A program made the position numbers and the translations under genes. DNA of 64,000 nucleotides from Atkinsonella hypoxylon (lineage: Eukaryota > Ascomycota > Sordariomycetes > Hypocreales > Clavicipitaceae), in contig JFHB01000041.1 of NCBI GenBank assembly GCA_000729835.1, positions 62,001 through 126,000 of the forward strand. The letters are read 5' to 3'. Shown piece by piece: positions 33,772-44,890 of this stretch. Within the stretch, counting starts at the first letter, position 1, and every line of letters begins with the position of its first letter. The notes beneath the pieces are model-generated. The model was not told the origin of the DNA and searched no databases. It was given only the letters and a program-made list of their open reading frames with translations.

Positions 33772-34218
33772 CATATTCCGGAATTGGAAGCAAAAGCAGA
33801 AGGGCGTCTGTGAGTCGTAAATACAATGGCGGAATTGAACGTATATGGTTCTCTCCATATACTCCATGCGGTCATGGCCCCTGTGAGAAGTCTACTTTTT
33901 CGAAATGACGAAAATTCGAGACTCGTGTGCTTAGACAGTGGTAATGTGAATGGTACAGTATGGGCTCCCGATGGTTGTGTGGTGGACCCACATCCAGCTC
34001 AAGTGCGTCACTGCGATAAAGTCATGATTGAGCTCCCGTTGCCATTCCATTTCTCTCGTCTTACACTTACACGCTACGCTCTTGTATGCCATTCTTGCCG
34101 AACCGTAGCTTCATGATTCGTCATGGGACGCAGCTATCGGCATTCTGACAACATGCAGAGCACTTGTTTACCGTAAGTTTCCGCTGAACCAACTACTGGG
34201 CTCAAGCTTGTCGTAACC
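33772..34218. other. Short intergenic region upstream of RAD2
   Basis: 447 bases between two plus-strand genes. A 96-codon ORF at 33826-34113 is not protein-like. It should hold the end of the cysteine synthase transcript and the RAD2 promoter. Confidence 0.55.
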
Positions 34219-37200
34219 ATGGGCGTGAACGGTCTTTGGACGGTGGTCCAACCTTGTGCGCGGCCAACCAACCTTGCGGCACTTAATCGCAAGCGACTTG
34301 CAGTCGACGCCTCGATCTGGATTTACCAATTCCTCAAGGCTGTCCGTGACAAAGAAGGCAATGCGCTACGAAACTCCCATGTCGTGGGCTTCTTCCGTCG
34401 AATTTGCAAGCTCCTGTGGTTCGGAATCCAACCAGTCTTCGTCTTTGATGGTGGTGCACCCGCTTTGAAACGCGCGACTATACAGAGGAGACAAAGACGG
34501 CGGGAAGGTCGCAGGGAAGACGCGGTACGAACGGCGGGGAAATTATTGGCAGTGCAGATGCAGCGCATTGCGGTGGAGGAGGAGGATCGGCGTAAGCGAG
34601 GCGAGGACGGAGATTTCGCCGCCAGGGAAGCAATGGCGCAGCGAGAGGAAGTGCCCGACGAGAGTCAGATAGCTTACGCTGACGAGATTGGCATGACGCA
34701 GAAGGAGAAGATGCAGTCACGGCGGTTTCACAAACAGGATGCATATCATCTACCAGAGCTGGAGGGTGGAATTGCAGCAATGGGGAAGCCAGACGATCCG
34801 CGAATCATGAGTGTCGAGGAGTTGGAAGAATATGCTAGGCAATTTCACAATGGCGAAGATATCAACTTGTACGACTTTAGCAAGATTGATTTCGACGGCG
34901 ACTTCTTCAAAAGTCTGCCACCACCGGATAGATACAATATTCTGAATGCTGCGAGACTACGAAGCAGACTCAGAATGGGACTCAGCAAGGACCAATTAGA
35001 TGACATGTTTCCGGATCGTATGGCGTTTTCAAGGTTTCAAATAGAGCGAGTCAGGGAACGAAATCATCTCACGCAGAGGCTCATGTACGAAGTTGGCATG
35101 ACGGGCACAGACCTTACGCTAGGTGTGAATGCTCGCGTGGTCGGAGAAAAGGACCGCGAATACATTCTGGTCAAGAACGAAGGAGTAGAAGGTGGGTGGG
35201 CTTTGGGCGTTGTGAGCAAGGAGAAAGATATCGGAGAGGCGCATAAGCCTATAGATGTGGATGCAATCGAAGTACAGTATCAGTCCAAAGAGAATGTGGA
35301 CAATGAGGACGATGACGATGACGATTTCGAGGACGTTCCTATCGAAGGTCTCAACCGGTTACCCAAGGTGCCGGTCAATGCAGCGCATGCGGAGTCACAG
35401 GCCGCACGAGAAATTGCTGAACGTCGTCAGCAATACTATAGCAGACGGAAGGTAGATGCTGTAGTCGTAAGGGACGGAGAAGATTCTCTCTTCGTCGATG
35501 GAAACACAGGCGAAACAGGTCCTCTACTTGAGACAGAGCAAACAGAAGGGCTGCACCGAGAGGAAGAAGATGACTTGAACAAAGCAATAGCCTTGTCCCT
35601 CAGGAATCAGCATGACTTCCTTAATGAGTCAGAAAACGACGGTGATGATTTTCTCGAGGATGTGCCAGTGGAACAGCCTGGATGGAAACAAAAGGCTGTG
35701 GACGCACCACGGCCTATTATCGGCAAAGGGGGATCCATGATTGCGCAGATCGTGAATAACCGAGCAAATGCTGCTGTTCCTAAACACAGGGGAGAGAAGG
35801 GACAAGAGAATAGCGAGAGTGATAGTGATGACGATATGCAAGCCGTGCTCGCCAAGTCGAGAATGGCAGCACAACGGACAAAGCTAAGACCAGTTGGTGA
35901 GAACAAGAAGAATCCATTCGACGGTCCACTCCCATTTCCCAAACTCGATTGGGGATCTTCACTTTTCGCCGAGAAATCCGCTTCAAAGAAACTAGAGGGC
36001 GACAGTGCTGAGCAAGATACGGTGCAGGAAGCTGAAGATGACATGGCTGGCGGCTTCGACGCGAGCAGACAAGAAGATAAACCAGCTCCTTTGCCACCCT
36101 GGTTAGCTGACGACACAGATATCAGAGATTCTTTGAAAAAACAGCAAGATGCTGAAAGGGAAATTAATGCCGAGGACAAGATGGAGGCAGAGGCAGAGCA
36201 AAGGCTGAGACAACGGGAGATGCTGAATCGAACGATCGAGATTGATTCATCGTCGGATGACGGTAGTGATATTGAGATCTTGGAAGCCCCTTCTCCTGTC
36301 GCGACCAACCATGCTGCTACTACGAACCAGGAGCAAAGGCAAGATAATTCTGTCCAAGCAGAAAGCACGGGAGAAATAGAGGCTAAGCCCACAAGCACTC
36401 TGTCAAAGGACAATCCAGCAGTAGAAGAGGAACAAGAAGCTCACACATTTCCGGTACCGACTTTGAAAGAGGTAGATCATATCCGAAATGGTCATTCTGC
36501 GGAAATGCCCAAGCCGACGAAGGATTCTGAATCTCCAGAGCCTGTGTTTGAGGACGTCCCGCCTGCAGAAATAGCAACCACATCAGCCAAGGACGGTGAG
36601 TCTGTGGACGAATCAACCCACATGTTGCCATCCCCAGACACGTCTGTCCAAATAGCGTCCCATGCGGAGCTCCCAACCACCGCAGCAGAAGATGACGACG
36701 CATTTGCGGAGCTCGAGTATGATGAACTCAGCGACCCGGAAGACGAAGAGCTCATGGCACAACTGGCCGAAGAAGCAGAAGAACATGCCCGCTTCGCCAG
36801 CGAACTGAACAACAAGTCAGCGCAGCAGAATCGCGAAGATTATGAAAAGGAACTTTGGCAACTGCGCAACCAGCAGAAGAAAGATCGTCGTGACGCCGAT
36901 GAAGTCACGCAGGTCATGGTCACGGAATGCCAAGCATTACTCCGCCTCTTCGGCATCCCGTACATCACTGCACCAATGGAAGCAGAAGCGCAATGCGCAG
37001 AGCTCGTGCACCTGGGCATCGTGGACGGTATCGTCACTGACGACTCCGATACCTTCCTGTTTGGCGGCACACGAGTCTACAAGAACATGTTCAATAGCAA
37101 CAAGTTTGTCGAGTGCTACATCAGCGCCGACTTGGAAAAGGAGCTATCCCTATCACGCGACCAACTAATTTCCCTGGCTCAACTCCTTGGGTCCGACTAC

Positions 37201-37788
37201 ACAGACGGACTTCCCGGCGTCGGACCCGTCACCGCTGTGGAGATACTATCCGAATTCCCCGGCAAGTCAGGCCTGCAACACTTCCGCGAATGGTGGACAT
37301 CTGTCCAATCGCAGACCCGTCCCAAGGAGGCGGATGCCTCGTCTCCCTTTCGCAAGAAATTCCGCAAAACCCAAGCCACAAAGCTCTTCTTACCGCCGGG
37401 GTTCCCCAACGAAGCCGTGTTTGAAGCATATCGCCACCCCGAAGTCGATAGCAACGCGGAGCCCTTCCAATGGGGCGTGCCGGATCTGGAGGGTCTGCGG
37501 AGGTTCCTGATGGCGACGATAGGGTGGACCAAAGAACGGACAGACGAGGTTCTCGTACCTGTGATACGGGACATGAACAGACGGGATGCAGAGGGAACGC
37601 AGAGCAACATTACGAGATTCTTCGGAGGCGGAGTGGGTGCTGGGGCGAAAGAAGCGTTTGCGCCAAGGGCGAATGCTGTCAAGGGGAGCAAGAGGATGGC
37701 TGCGGCTGTGGAGAGGCTGAGGGCAAATGTTGGCGGAGCCGAGGGGAGTAAGAGGAGGAGGAGGGACGGCGATGGCGGAGCCGAGTGA
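34219..37788 (+). CDS. RAD2: Nucleotide-excision repair endonuclease Rad2/XPG
   Basis: Makes the 3' incision in nucleotide-excision repair as part of the TFIIH-containing complex. Single exon, 1189 aa, the expected length. The N domain starts MGVNGLWTVVQPCARPTN with LAVDASIWIYQF and FVFDGG (residues 1-95). A long acidic spacer follows, with EEDDLNKAIALSLRNQ near 450 matching a ubiquitin-interacting motif. The I domain (about 898-1020) has APMEAEAQCAEL, VTDDSDTFLFGG and the helix-hairpin GSDYTDGLPGVGPVTA. The C-terminus has SNITRFFGG, a PIP-box-like PCNA site, and ends in a basic cluster (KRRRR). All active-site acids of the XPG/FEN1 family appear present. No intron is needed, unlike most neighbours. 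Confidence 0.96.
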   Translation: MGVNGLWTVVQPCARPTNLAALNRKRLAVDASIWIYQFLKAVRDKEGNALRNSHVVGFFRRICKLLWFGIQPVFVFDGGAPALKRATIQRRQRRREGRREDAVRTAGKLLAVQMQRIAVEEEDRRKRGEDGDFAAREAMAQREEVPDESQIAYADEIGMTQKEKMQSRRFHKQDAYHLPELEGGIAAMGKPDDPRIMSVEELEEYARQFHNGEDINLYDFSKIDFDGDFFKSLPPPDRYNILNAARLRSRLRMGLSKDQLDDMFPDRMAFSRFQIERVRERNHLTQRLMYEVGMTGTDLTLGVNARVVGEKDREYILVKNEGVEGGWALGVVSKEKDIGEAHKPIDVDAIEVQYQSKENVDNEDDDDDDFEDVPIEGLNRLPKVPVNAAHAESQAAREIAERRQQYYSRRKVDAVVVRDGEDSLFVDGNTGETGPLLETEQTEGLHREEEDDLNKAIALSLRNQHDFLNESENDGDDFLEDVPVEQPGWKQKAVDAPRPIIGKGGSMIAQIVNNRANAAVPKHRGEKGQENSESDSDDDMQAVLAKSRMAAQRTKLRPVGENKKNPFDGPLPFPKLDWGSSLFAEKSASKKLEGDSAEQDTVQEAEDDMAGGFDASRQEDKPAPLPPWLADDTDIRDSLKKQQDAEREINAEDKMEAEAEQRLRQREMLNRTIEIDSSSDDGSDIEILEAPSPVATNHAATTNQEQRQDNSVQAESTGEIEAKPTSTLSKDNPAVEEEQEAHTFPVPTLKEVDHIRNGHSAEMPKPTKDSESPEPVFEDVPPAEIATTSAKDGESVDESTHMLPSPDTSVQIASHAELPTTAAEDDDAFAELEYDELSDPEDEELMAQLAEEAEEHARFASELNNKSAQQNREDYEKELWQLRNQQKKDRRDADEVTQVMVTECQALLRLFGIPYITAPMEAEAQCAELVHLGIVDGIVTDDSDTFLFGGTRVYKNMFNSNKFVECYISADLEKELSLSRDQLISLAQLLGSDYTDGLPGVGPVTAVEILSEFPGKSGLQHFREWWTSVQSQTRPKEADASSPFRKKFRKTQATKLFLPPGFPNEAVFEAYRHPEVDSNAEPFQWGVPDLEGLRRFLMATIGWTKERTDEVLVPVIRDMNRRDAEGTQSNITRFFGGGVGAGAKEAFAPRANAVKGSKRMAAAVERLRANVGGAEGSKRRRRDGDGGAE

Positions 37789-38172
37789 ATAGAGCAGGCA
37801 CTCGATATTTGTGGGGGATACTGAAAAAGACAAGATGGCATCATCGGAAAGGATCTTTCTTCACCCATCACGAGCTGCGGCGCAGATGCCTAGCAAGAAT
37901 GCCTTTGATTCGTCAACGTTATTCCAGATAGATATGCATATCTAAGTCTCAGGTGTATTGCCAGCAATCCCTCAAACTCCGCATCATCCGTCGTAAAAAG
38001 ATGCGCCCGCAATTCAAACGCATAAGAAGCCCATATTGATAGCGAATTAGAACGCCAATTCCCCCCCAACTCTTCCAAACTCTTCCAAACCCCTTCCGCT
38101 AATTGCTACAAACCCTTCTCGCTCCAGTGGTATCGTACTGTACAGCCATGAAGCACCCCTTGTGCCCGTCAA
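37789..38172. other. Convergent 3' intergenic region
   Basis: About 380 bases between RAD2 and the TFIIS terminal exon. No gene seen. Confidence 0.55.
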
Positions 38173-39389
38173 TCAAGAGAACTGCACCCCTGTTAGGTTT
38201 TTTTTTTTTTTTGAACTTTTTCTCGAGTGCCGACCCCCTATTTTCCACAAATGCGGGGAAAAAAAAAAAAAGAAAAAAAAAAGAAAAGAAAGAAAGGGAG
38301 ATACATACCTTCCATCTGTGGCCGCAATTCATGCACTCGCAAAACGTAGTCATCGGCTCATCAGCACTCCTCGTCTGCGCCTGCGAATAGCTAACCTTCT
38401 TCAACTTGCACCGCCCACACTCCAAACTGTCACTGATGCTCTTCTGCTCCTGCGGCACCTGCGCCTTCTTCATATTCTCCTTCTCCAGCTCGGCGTCCAC
38501 CCTGCGCTGCTCCTCGCTCTTGAGCTCGTCGTCCGTCATGGTGGCGAACTTCTGCGCCGAGATGTCCCCGGACAGGACCCGCTTTCGCAGCTCGCTGCTC
38601 GATTTGTTCTTGAGGTTGGAGAAGAGCGAGCGGATCTTCTTCTTGTAGTCGGCGGATTCGGTGTGCTTGAAGTGCGCGTAGACGGCGTGCTCGACGGCCA
38701 CGGCCCGGGCGATGATGTCGGTGGACGATTCGCTGCTCAGGTAGGCTATGCCGTTGTAGATGAGGCCGATGCACGAGTTGCGCACTTTAGACTCGGTCCG
38801 CTGGATGTCCACGCCCTCGGTCTCGTGGCGGCGCGTCTCGGGGTTGCCCGTGAAGGTCTTCTTGGACCCGCTCGTCGTCGCTGGTGCTGGGACGGGTGAG
38901 GACGCGGGCGCGGAGGAGGGCGAGCCCATTTTGGACTTTTGCTTCTTCTCGGCTTCCACGAGCTTTTTCCACTTGATGACTAGCTCGGCGGCTGATCTTG
39001 CGATTTCCTTGTTGGGGTTGGCTCGTAGCTTGCCGACGAAGACGCCTGCCTTTGTGGCCTGGTCAGAGAGTTAGCGGTTTGTATTTGCATGGTCTTGACT
39101 TTTGTCATGAGATATATGACAAGGAGGCAATTTGACGCGATCTCTCCCTCTTTTTCAAAGCTTCCACGACCATCACCATAGGTTCCCCCATGCCAGTCGC
39201 GTGATTTAAAAAAAAAGAAAAAAAAAAAAAGTAAATAGCTAATCGAGAGCTTACCCTCAGCATCTCCTCCGTAGGCTTTGCATCCTTCTTCAACGAGTCC
39301 AGCAACCTAATGGCATTCTCGGGGGGCTCGTTCGCAGCAACCGACTTCGTTAGCGCCTTGACGTACGACTCGAGCTCTCGCTGATCCAT
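38173..39389 (-). CDS. DST1: Transcription elongation factor TFIIS
   Basis: Rescues backtracked RNA polymerase II by stimulating transcript cleavage. Three exons (39255-39389, 38309-39058, 38173-38181) give 297 aa. The N-terminal domain I includes SLKKDAKPTEEMLRATKAGV and IARSAAELVIKWKKLV. Domain II follows a Ser/Pro/Ala linker: SESSTDIIARAVAVEHAVY and YKKKIRSLFSNLKNKSS. Domain III is the zinc ribbon (CGRCKLKKVSYSQ ... CMNCGHRWK) with the catalytic acidic pair in RSADEPMTTF. Unspliced, the last frame runs into T-rich low complexity. A 127-nt intron (38182-38308) instead leads to a 9-nt exon coding Phe-Ser-stop, reproducing the conserved HRWKFS terminus of the family. That makes a three-codon terminal exon. 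Confidence 0.94.
38201..38296. repeat. Opposed T-run and A-run tracts inside the TFIIS intron
   Basis: A 16-nt T-run (about 38200-38215) and a 40-nt A/G-rich tract (about 38262-38299) lie 50 nt apart within the last TFIIS intron. They could pair in the transcript and draw the distant splice sites together; this is inference. Confidence 0.75.
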
Positions 39390-40071
39390 GGTGGCACGTC
39401 GAGAGGCCGCAGGATGGGCGATCAATGCGCTGGAATATGGCGCGGCGGTACTGCGAGATGGAGTGTGGTGGTAGTGGCCGGGTTCGTGTGGCTTTTGCGC
39501 ACGCGGGAGACGGATTTGGCTTGGGGGAGTTGGGGGGGGGTTCGTGCTAGTATCGATCGCGCGACCATCCGAACTGTAGCTGTTGGGGACCTGACGGCCG
39601 ATGTTTAGCCGCAGCCAGCACCTCGGACCCATGAAGCAGTAAAATGGACCTTTGGCGATGTTGGCGTGGGAAAATGAAGTCTTGACTCGTTAAAAATTTG
39701 CTTTCCACTAAATTCTGTAGTATTTTAACCAACTTGTTTTGAAAGTGGTAGCTTTGTGCTGAAATCCTTTGCTTATATCCTTTGTGCATTCAAAAATTTA
39801 TAGCCTAAGTGACGTCGTGGTTCACAAAAGCCATCTTCATCTTTAACCCAAGAATTTCCTTGAATGAATAACCCCAACTGCGCATTGTGAAACAATATTC
39901 CGTAAATGAGCGATAGATGCATGGGGAGACATCGTACGGTGAGAAACGTCAACGTCCCGCCTCAACCCATACAAGTCCCAAGGTTTAACCCACTTGCCCC
40001 TCCCCCACGTCATCTCCCTCAACATCTCCAAGCTGAACCTTAGCTATCACAACCCCGGTCCGCCAACCCAG
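39390..40071. other. Divergent intergenic region, TFIIS and NAA38 promoters
   Basis: About 0.68 kb between divergent genes. A G-run (39531-39540) lies in the TFIIS leader. No gene supported. Confidence 0.55.
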
Positions 40072-40488
40072 ATGGACAAAGACGAGGCACAAGGCTATCT
40101 CTCCTCATTACTGAACAAGAATTTCCGTGTCTTCACTACAGACGGACGGTTGTTCTGGGGAGCCTTCAAGTGCACTGACTCAGTTCGTTTGCCCTCCCCT
40201 CCTCAACCTGGTCACAGAACCTGAGGCAATCGTCCGCGCATCATGTCCCTATCCATCTAACCAGAGCCTGGTCAGGATACAAATATAGTGCTGGCGAACA
40301 CGTATGAGTATCGGAGGCCATCGGAGGCAGAAGCGCTGCGCGCATTGGAAGACAGTCCTGAAGGGAGCGTGACTATGGACATGACCTCTCGGTACCTGGG
40401 ATTGGTAGTTGTTCCAGGGCATCATATTGTCAAGATGGAATTGGAAGGGTTTGCCAGCCAGGTCAATGCTGTTTCTGAGGTTGTGTGA
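40072..40488 (+). CDS. NAA38: LSM-domain NatC auxiliary subunit Naa38/Mak31
   Basis: Two exons (40072-40182, 40267-40488) give about 110 aa. The Sm fold is visible: Sm1 in LLNKNFRVFTTDGRLFWGAFKCTD and, after the intron, NIVLANTYEYR followed by RYLGLVVVPGHHIVKMELE as Sm2. The acidic insertion between strands (SEAEALRALEDSPEG) and MDKDEAQGYL start fit Naa38/LSMD1, an auxiliary subunit of the NatC N-terminal acetyltransferase (yeast Mak31), rather than a spliceosomal LSm. The splice boundary is uncertain: GTTCGT at 40183 with AGAG at 40263-40266, or GTTTGC four bases on with the AG two bases earlier, keep frame and differ by one residue. Confidence 0.8.
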
Positions 40489-40921
40489 GCAGCGCTTCGT
40501 TGGAACGATACCCAATGACCGTAAGCAGCTGGCTTCTTGGCGATATGTCAGCGAATGATCACAGGGTACACAACTACACACGGAGGGAGATATTGCAAAA
40601 TCAATTGTCGTATTAGCGAATAGCATATACTACTTGGACAAAAATTCTCCCGTAGGGATATCCAAAACCTATAACGGACTAGTCATCTGTCATCCAAAAT
40701 AAAACTTGCCAGCAACTCCAAATGTCCCGTTGAACCAGCAGCTCATATTCCCACCCGATCTAGAAAAAAAAAAGTTACTTATTACCACCGCGCTCGACCT
40801 TGCGTTGGGCTGGTTGTCAGGCTTCACTGAAGCGGAGTGCTCGCCTGATCGCTTTTCGGATTACTTCGTTCCGCATCCTCTTTTCCGCACACTCTTTCTT
40901 CTGCCGCATAACTAACGGTTC
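40489..40921. other. Convergent 3' intergenic region
   Basis: About 430 bases between NAA38 and the Pil1-type gene, with an A-run near 40763. No gene seen. Confidence 0.55.
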
Positions 40922-42250
40922 TTACGCGACAATAGCCTCCTTCGTGCGGCCACGGGTCTCACTGTTTAAATCGCTGGCGGTCTCCTCTTCCTCCTCTTCC
41001 TCCTCACTTTCCTCGTGGTCACGGCCAACCCAAGAGCTGTTGTCATTAAGGGGAGCGTCTTGTCCAGACAGATCATGACCATCATTTCGGTTGCGGATGT
41101 TGTTGCGACGGCGCTGAGACAATGTGCGAGAGCGGGTGGAGAGCTTGGATGAGACAGCAGCGTTGGAAGTGACCCAGTTGGTCAAAGCATCCTCACAGTC
41201 TTGGATGATAGCCCTACTAGCCTCATAGCCATCATAAGCCTGTCGGGTTTCGCCGGGAGTGACAGGAGTGTCGTCAATCAGCTCAAGAAGATGCTTGCCG
41301 TAGCCAGCAATGATGGCAACCTTCTCCGAGTGCTCACGAAGGGCATCGAACTGATAGGTGTAGGCAGCCTTGACCTTCTCGCGCGTAATGTTGGACAACT
41401 GAGCCTCGGCAACAAGCGACTCGGCCTCAGCACGGACAAGCTCCTGTTCTAAGACGACAATCTTGGGAGAATTGGGTTCCTTGTACTTGAGCTGGGCAAT
41501 ATGGTCGGTGATCTTTTGCTTGCCTAATAAGTGTTAGAATGATATCGGTACCGAAAAGTCCGTGTAATCAAAGTGATGGTGCTTACGGTCTCTGCTGGGC
41601 TGAACGGAAGCCTCAATGTTTCGAATGCTCTTCATGGTGATACGGTATTGGTCGTAGCGGTCGACATACTGGTCCTCCAGCTCACCAATCTCGTACAGGA
41701 GGACACCAAGCTTGTCAGTGACGTCAGAGACATCCTCGTCGGCGCCCTCGCCCCAGATCGAAAGTTGTTGCTGCACAGCTTCAAGTCAGGATTTCTCCTT
41801 TTTATTGCGCAATCCACTGGAATGTAAAGGACTTACGGCGACTTCCATGCGCTCCTTGGCGACAGTCTCCAAGCTTCGCATCACGTTCTTCTCCATCTTG
41901 ACGAGCTGGGCAAGCTTCCTGGCCAAGTCGGGGCCGAAGGCACCGCCAGCATTGCGACGCAGAGCATGGCCTGGATTAGTGAGTTAGCATTGACTCGAAT
42001 CCGACGGCTCCGAAGTCGCTGTCATGTCGTTTGGCGATGGCACCTACCCAGATTACCCTTCCCGAAGAAGCGGCCAGATTTGGTGGATGAGGGAGGAGGA
42101 GGAGGGCTCTGATGGCCGCGTAAGTTAGCACTTGTTTCCAAGGAAACGAGGAAATTCAGCTTCAGGGCCACGCTGATGCCGACAAGGACAGACCTGCAGC
42201 TGGGAGGCAGTGGGCGCGCGGGTAGTGCGCATAGAATAGGTGCGATGCAT
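40922..42250 (-). CDS. PIL1: Eisosome core BAR-domain protein (Pil1/Lsp1)
   Basis: Builds eisosomes, the furrow-like plasma-membrane domains of fungi. Five exons in order 42194-42250, 42048-42108, 41837-41970, 41587-41770, 40922-41523 give 345 aa, the size of yeast Pil1. The conserved N-terminus (MHRTYSMRTTRAPTAS) and SGRFFGKGNLGHALRRN precede the BAR domain: GPDLARKLAQLVKMEKN, DVSDVTDKLGVLLYEIG, YRITMKSIRNIEASVQPS, LVRAEAESLVAEAQLSN, KAAYTYQFDALREHSEK, GKHLLELIDDTPVTPGE. An acidic Glu-run near the C-terminus is typical of this family. All five junctions keep frame. Whether this is the Pil1 or Lsp1 copy cannot be told; many filamentous fungi have one each. Confidence 0.95.
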
Positions 42251-42817
42251 GATGGCGGTGTATGAGAGTTTTCCAATCCGTTGGGTACTGAGGGTCCGAA
42301 TGGATGGTGCGAAAGCTCAGGTGCGATTGAGAGTGATGCAGCCAGGCTTGAAGCAAGCAGATGGATGGATAAGATATGGATATAAAAGGCAGGGATGGGA
42401 GAGTGGTATCAAGTGGAAATGCCACCCGCAGCCAAGGAGGGTTGGGGGACGAGGCGATGGTTATATGGTGTTATTTTTGCGGAGAGCAGCCTTGAGCGCA
42501 GGACAGATTGATGCATGTGGTCATGGGGGGTGCAATAGGCTCAGAGTGCAGCCATTTCTTCGGCGACGTCATCGTCCTGGCGAGGGGGAAGCGGCCTGGT
42601 GGGTTTGGGTTGTCACCCGGGTGACTTTTTGATTGAAACGTGGTTGTGCACTCCACCACAGGCTGCGCGGTTTCAATAAAAAAGTCTGGTCTGTGGGTGT
42701 GGACCGTGGGTCGTAGGCCGTGGATTCTAACAAAAACGTCCAAACACAGACTGTGCCAACTGCGCAAGTCCAAGCATACCGACCCCGGTACCGCCGAAGA
42801 GTTGACTCTTTCTTCTG

Positions 42818-42854
<37 letters not shown>

Positions 42855-44890
42855 CTCACCAGCCACAGCTCCCTGTTGCCCATGTACGGCAAGCCGTCTT
42901 TGACCAGTTCCTTTTTTTTTGGTTGACCCTTTGTCTATTCACACAGGCCCAATTCTCGAGACCATTCCGGATGCGGATGAGATTGATCTAAATCCCTCCC
43001 ACTCCTCAGCCTGCACTGCACGTCCTTTAGCTGCAGATCAAGTCCTCAATGTCTTTGGCAAGTCAGGATGACGCCGCGGGCGCCATACTGTAACTGTCAT
43101 GGATGGGTTTCCCCGCTGGGCTAACAACTCCTTCGTCCTAGTTCCAACTTGACAGCCACCTTGAAAGAGAAAGCTGTATTTCCAGGCGCTAATGTTTTCC
43201 ACCACTAGTTGTGGTCATTGCCCACACAAACAAGATGTATCTTTCGTCCTATGGTCACATTGGGTTGTGGGAGGAAATTTTCGTGCGCCTTCCACTCCTG
43301 TGAACGATACTTTCACCTTGACCAACCAGGGCAAACCATCCATTAATGCCATTATTGTAGCTTCAGCAACAGTGAGACCGAAATGGAGAATCATCCCAGA
43401 CATCGAATGGTTCCAAGCTCCAAGCCAAGTTGGGCATAAGCTTGAGCTTGAGCTTTTGAAAATGGTGAGGTCATAGGCGTGCCTGGAGCAACCATGTTCC
43501 ACTGCCCCGAGTCACGTGATACGTGACGTAGTCTGCCGTCGAAATGCGCGCTAAAGCATGCATTCCATCCATCCGAAGACGCCGTTGTCTGAGCCGCAGT
43601 GCTTAGATCAGCACGGAATTGCGAAGTTGTCTGTCGGCCCTGCATGAGCGTCTTGCTTTGAATCAGGGGGGATTTTTCAAGTGTCCAGCAAGGCCGAGCA
43701 GAGCTGAGCAGCGTTGGCGGTAAAGCTGGTGTGCAACTATAGGTACCTACCTAGGTAGGTAGGTGGTTTTAGGACTTAACAAAGTTGTTTTCGTGGTCTT
43801 CTCGACGGATTTCTTAACACTACGCTAACGGCAGATACCGCTTTCTCCATGTGTTTGCGTATCTCCAAGTAATTATTTATTGCACTCTCATAATGCCAAA
43901 GCATAGTATATGCCTGCGATGAATAGAATTATTGGAAAATACTTGGACTAAGTGTGGTGTATGCCCAGTCAATATCTTGGGTATTTGCATAATATCATAC
44001 ACCGAGATCGATATGTCAGCATTAGCCAGCTACATTAGGCAGGCGTAGGTTGAATCCATCATCTCCTTGGTGTGAAGTGTGTGAAGTGGCTCCAATCATG
44101 TATCGGCAGGGTTGTTCCGCCAGTTAGAATCGCTCACCAAGATCATAAGAGGCTAGAAGTACTAGATTGCCTTAGTTACACCCACTATACCCACACCAAG
44201 TACCTACCTAATGTCAAAATCCTTGTAGCAGCCCTGTATTACAGGGGCAGCCGCCACTGCAGACCAATGCCAATAGGCAATAGGGCAACAAGGAGGTCGT
44301 TTGGAGCCATTCGGCACCAAAGAGATAAGAAAAGAAGCGCACATGGTCGTGATATGAGGATGCCTCCCCACGGGCTTTGCAATTTCTTGAGCTCGGACTC
44401 TGGACTGGCCTAAGTCAAGTGGAATGGCATTTCACGTCACGCTTCGGTGATCTGACTACCTGGAGATGCTGAGGTCAATTGTGCTCCTTTGATGCACCTC
44501 CAACCTCGAGCCAAGCCCGGAAATTAGTCATCTCGGATTCAACTTTGTTTAATTGCCGAATTACTCGCTCGATCGACATGGCCAGCACTGGCTTCCATAA
44601 CGCCCCTATCCTTCGCCATCCGCTTGGAACTAGAGAATTGCTTTGGAACTTTATCGAAATCAGCTTGCGGAAAGATACTCTTAACCTCAACTTGAGGCTT
44701 TTGGCAGTTGCATCCCCGATTCTGTCAGCCCTCCTTCCTTCGCGACAATCAGGAGGCTCCGGCCTCAACCGCATCAAGCGCTTTGCGAACCCAAGCTTCA
44801 GCACTTCGCCGAATCCTCGGACAGTCAATCATTACATGAAAGCCGCTAATCTCTCCTGAGGTTCCTGTAGGCACAGGCTTGGCCATTGAA
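42251..44890. other. Long intergenic region between PIL1 and KMT6
   Basis: About 2.6 kb. It contains the PIL1 promoter, a GGCTCT hexanucleotide tract (42816-42856), a TACCTACCTAGGTAGG block (43741-43765), and the presumed long 5' leader of KMT6. A 127-codon ORF at 44479-44859 just upstream of KMT6 is not recognisable and may be a leader ORF. No RNA gene was recognised. Confidence 0.55.
42816..42856. repeat. GGCTCT hexanucleotide microsatellite
   Basis: About seven tandem copies of GGCTCT. On the other strand they read as Pro-Glu repeats, but no gene structure supports translation. Confidence 0.9.

Noticed and set aside
35607..36413. 268-aa minus-strand ORF over RAD2
   Set aside because: Antisense of the acidic RAD2 spacer; Ser-rich reflection of GAN codons.
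38162..38899. 245-aa plus-strand ORF over TFIIS
   Set aside because: Antisense of TFIIS exon 2 plus the T-run intron; poly-Phe/Lys start is low complexity.
42471..42866. Pro-Glu repeat protein on the minus strand
   Set aside because: Produced by the GGCTCT microsatellite; flanks show no coding character.
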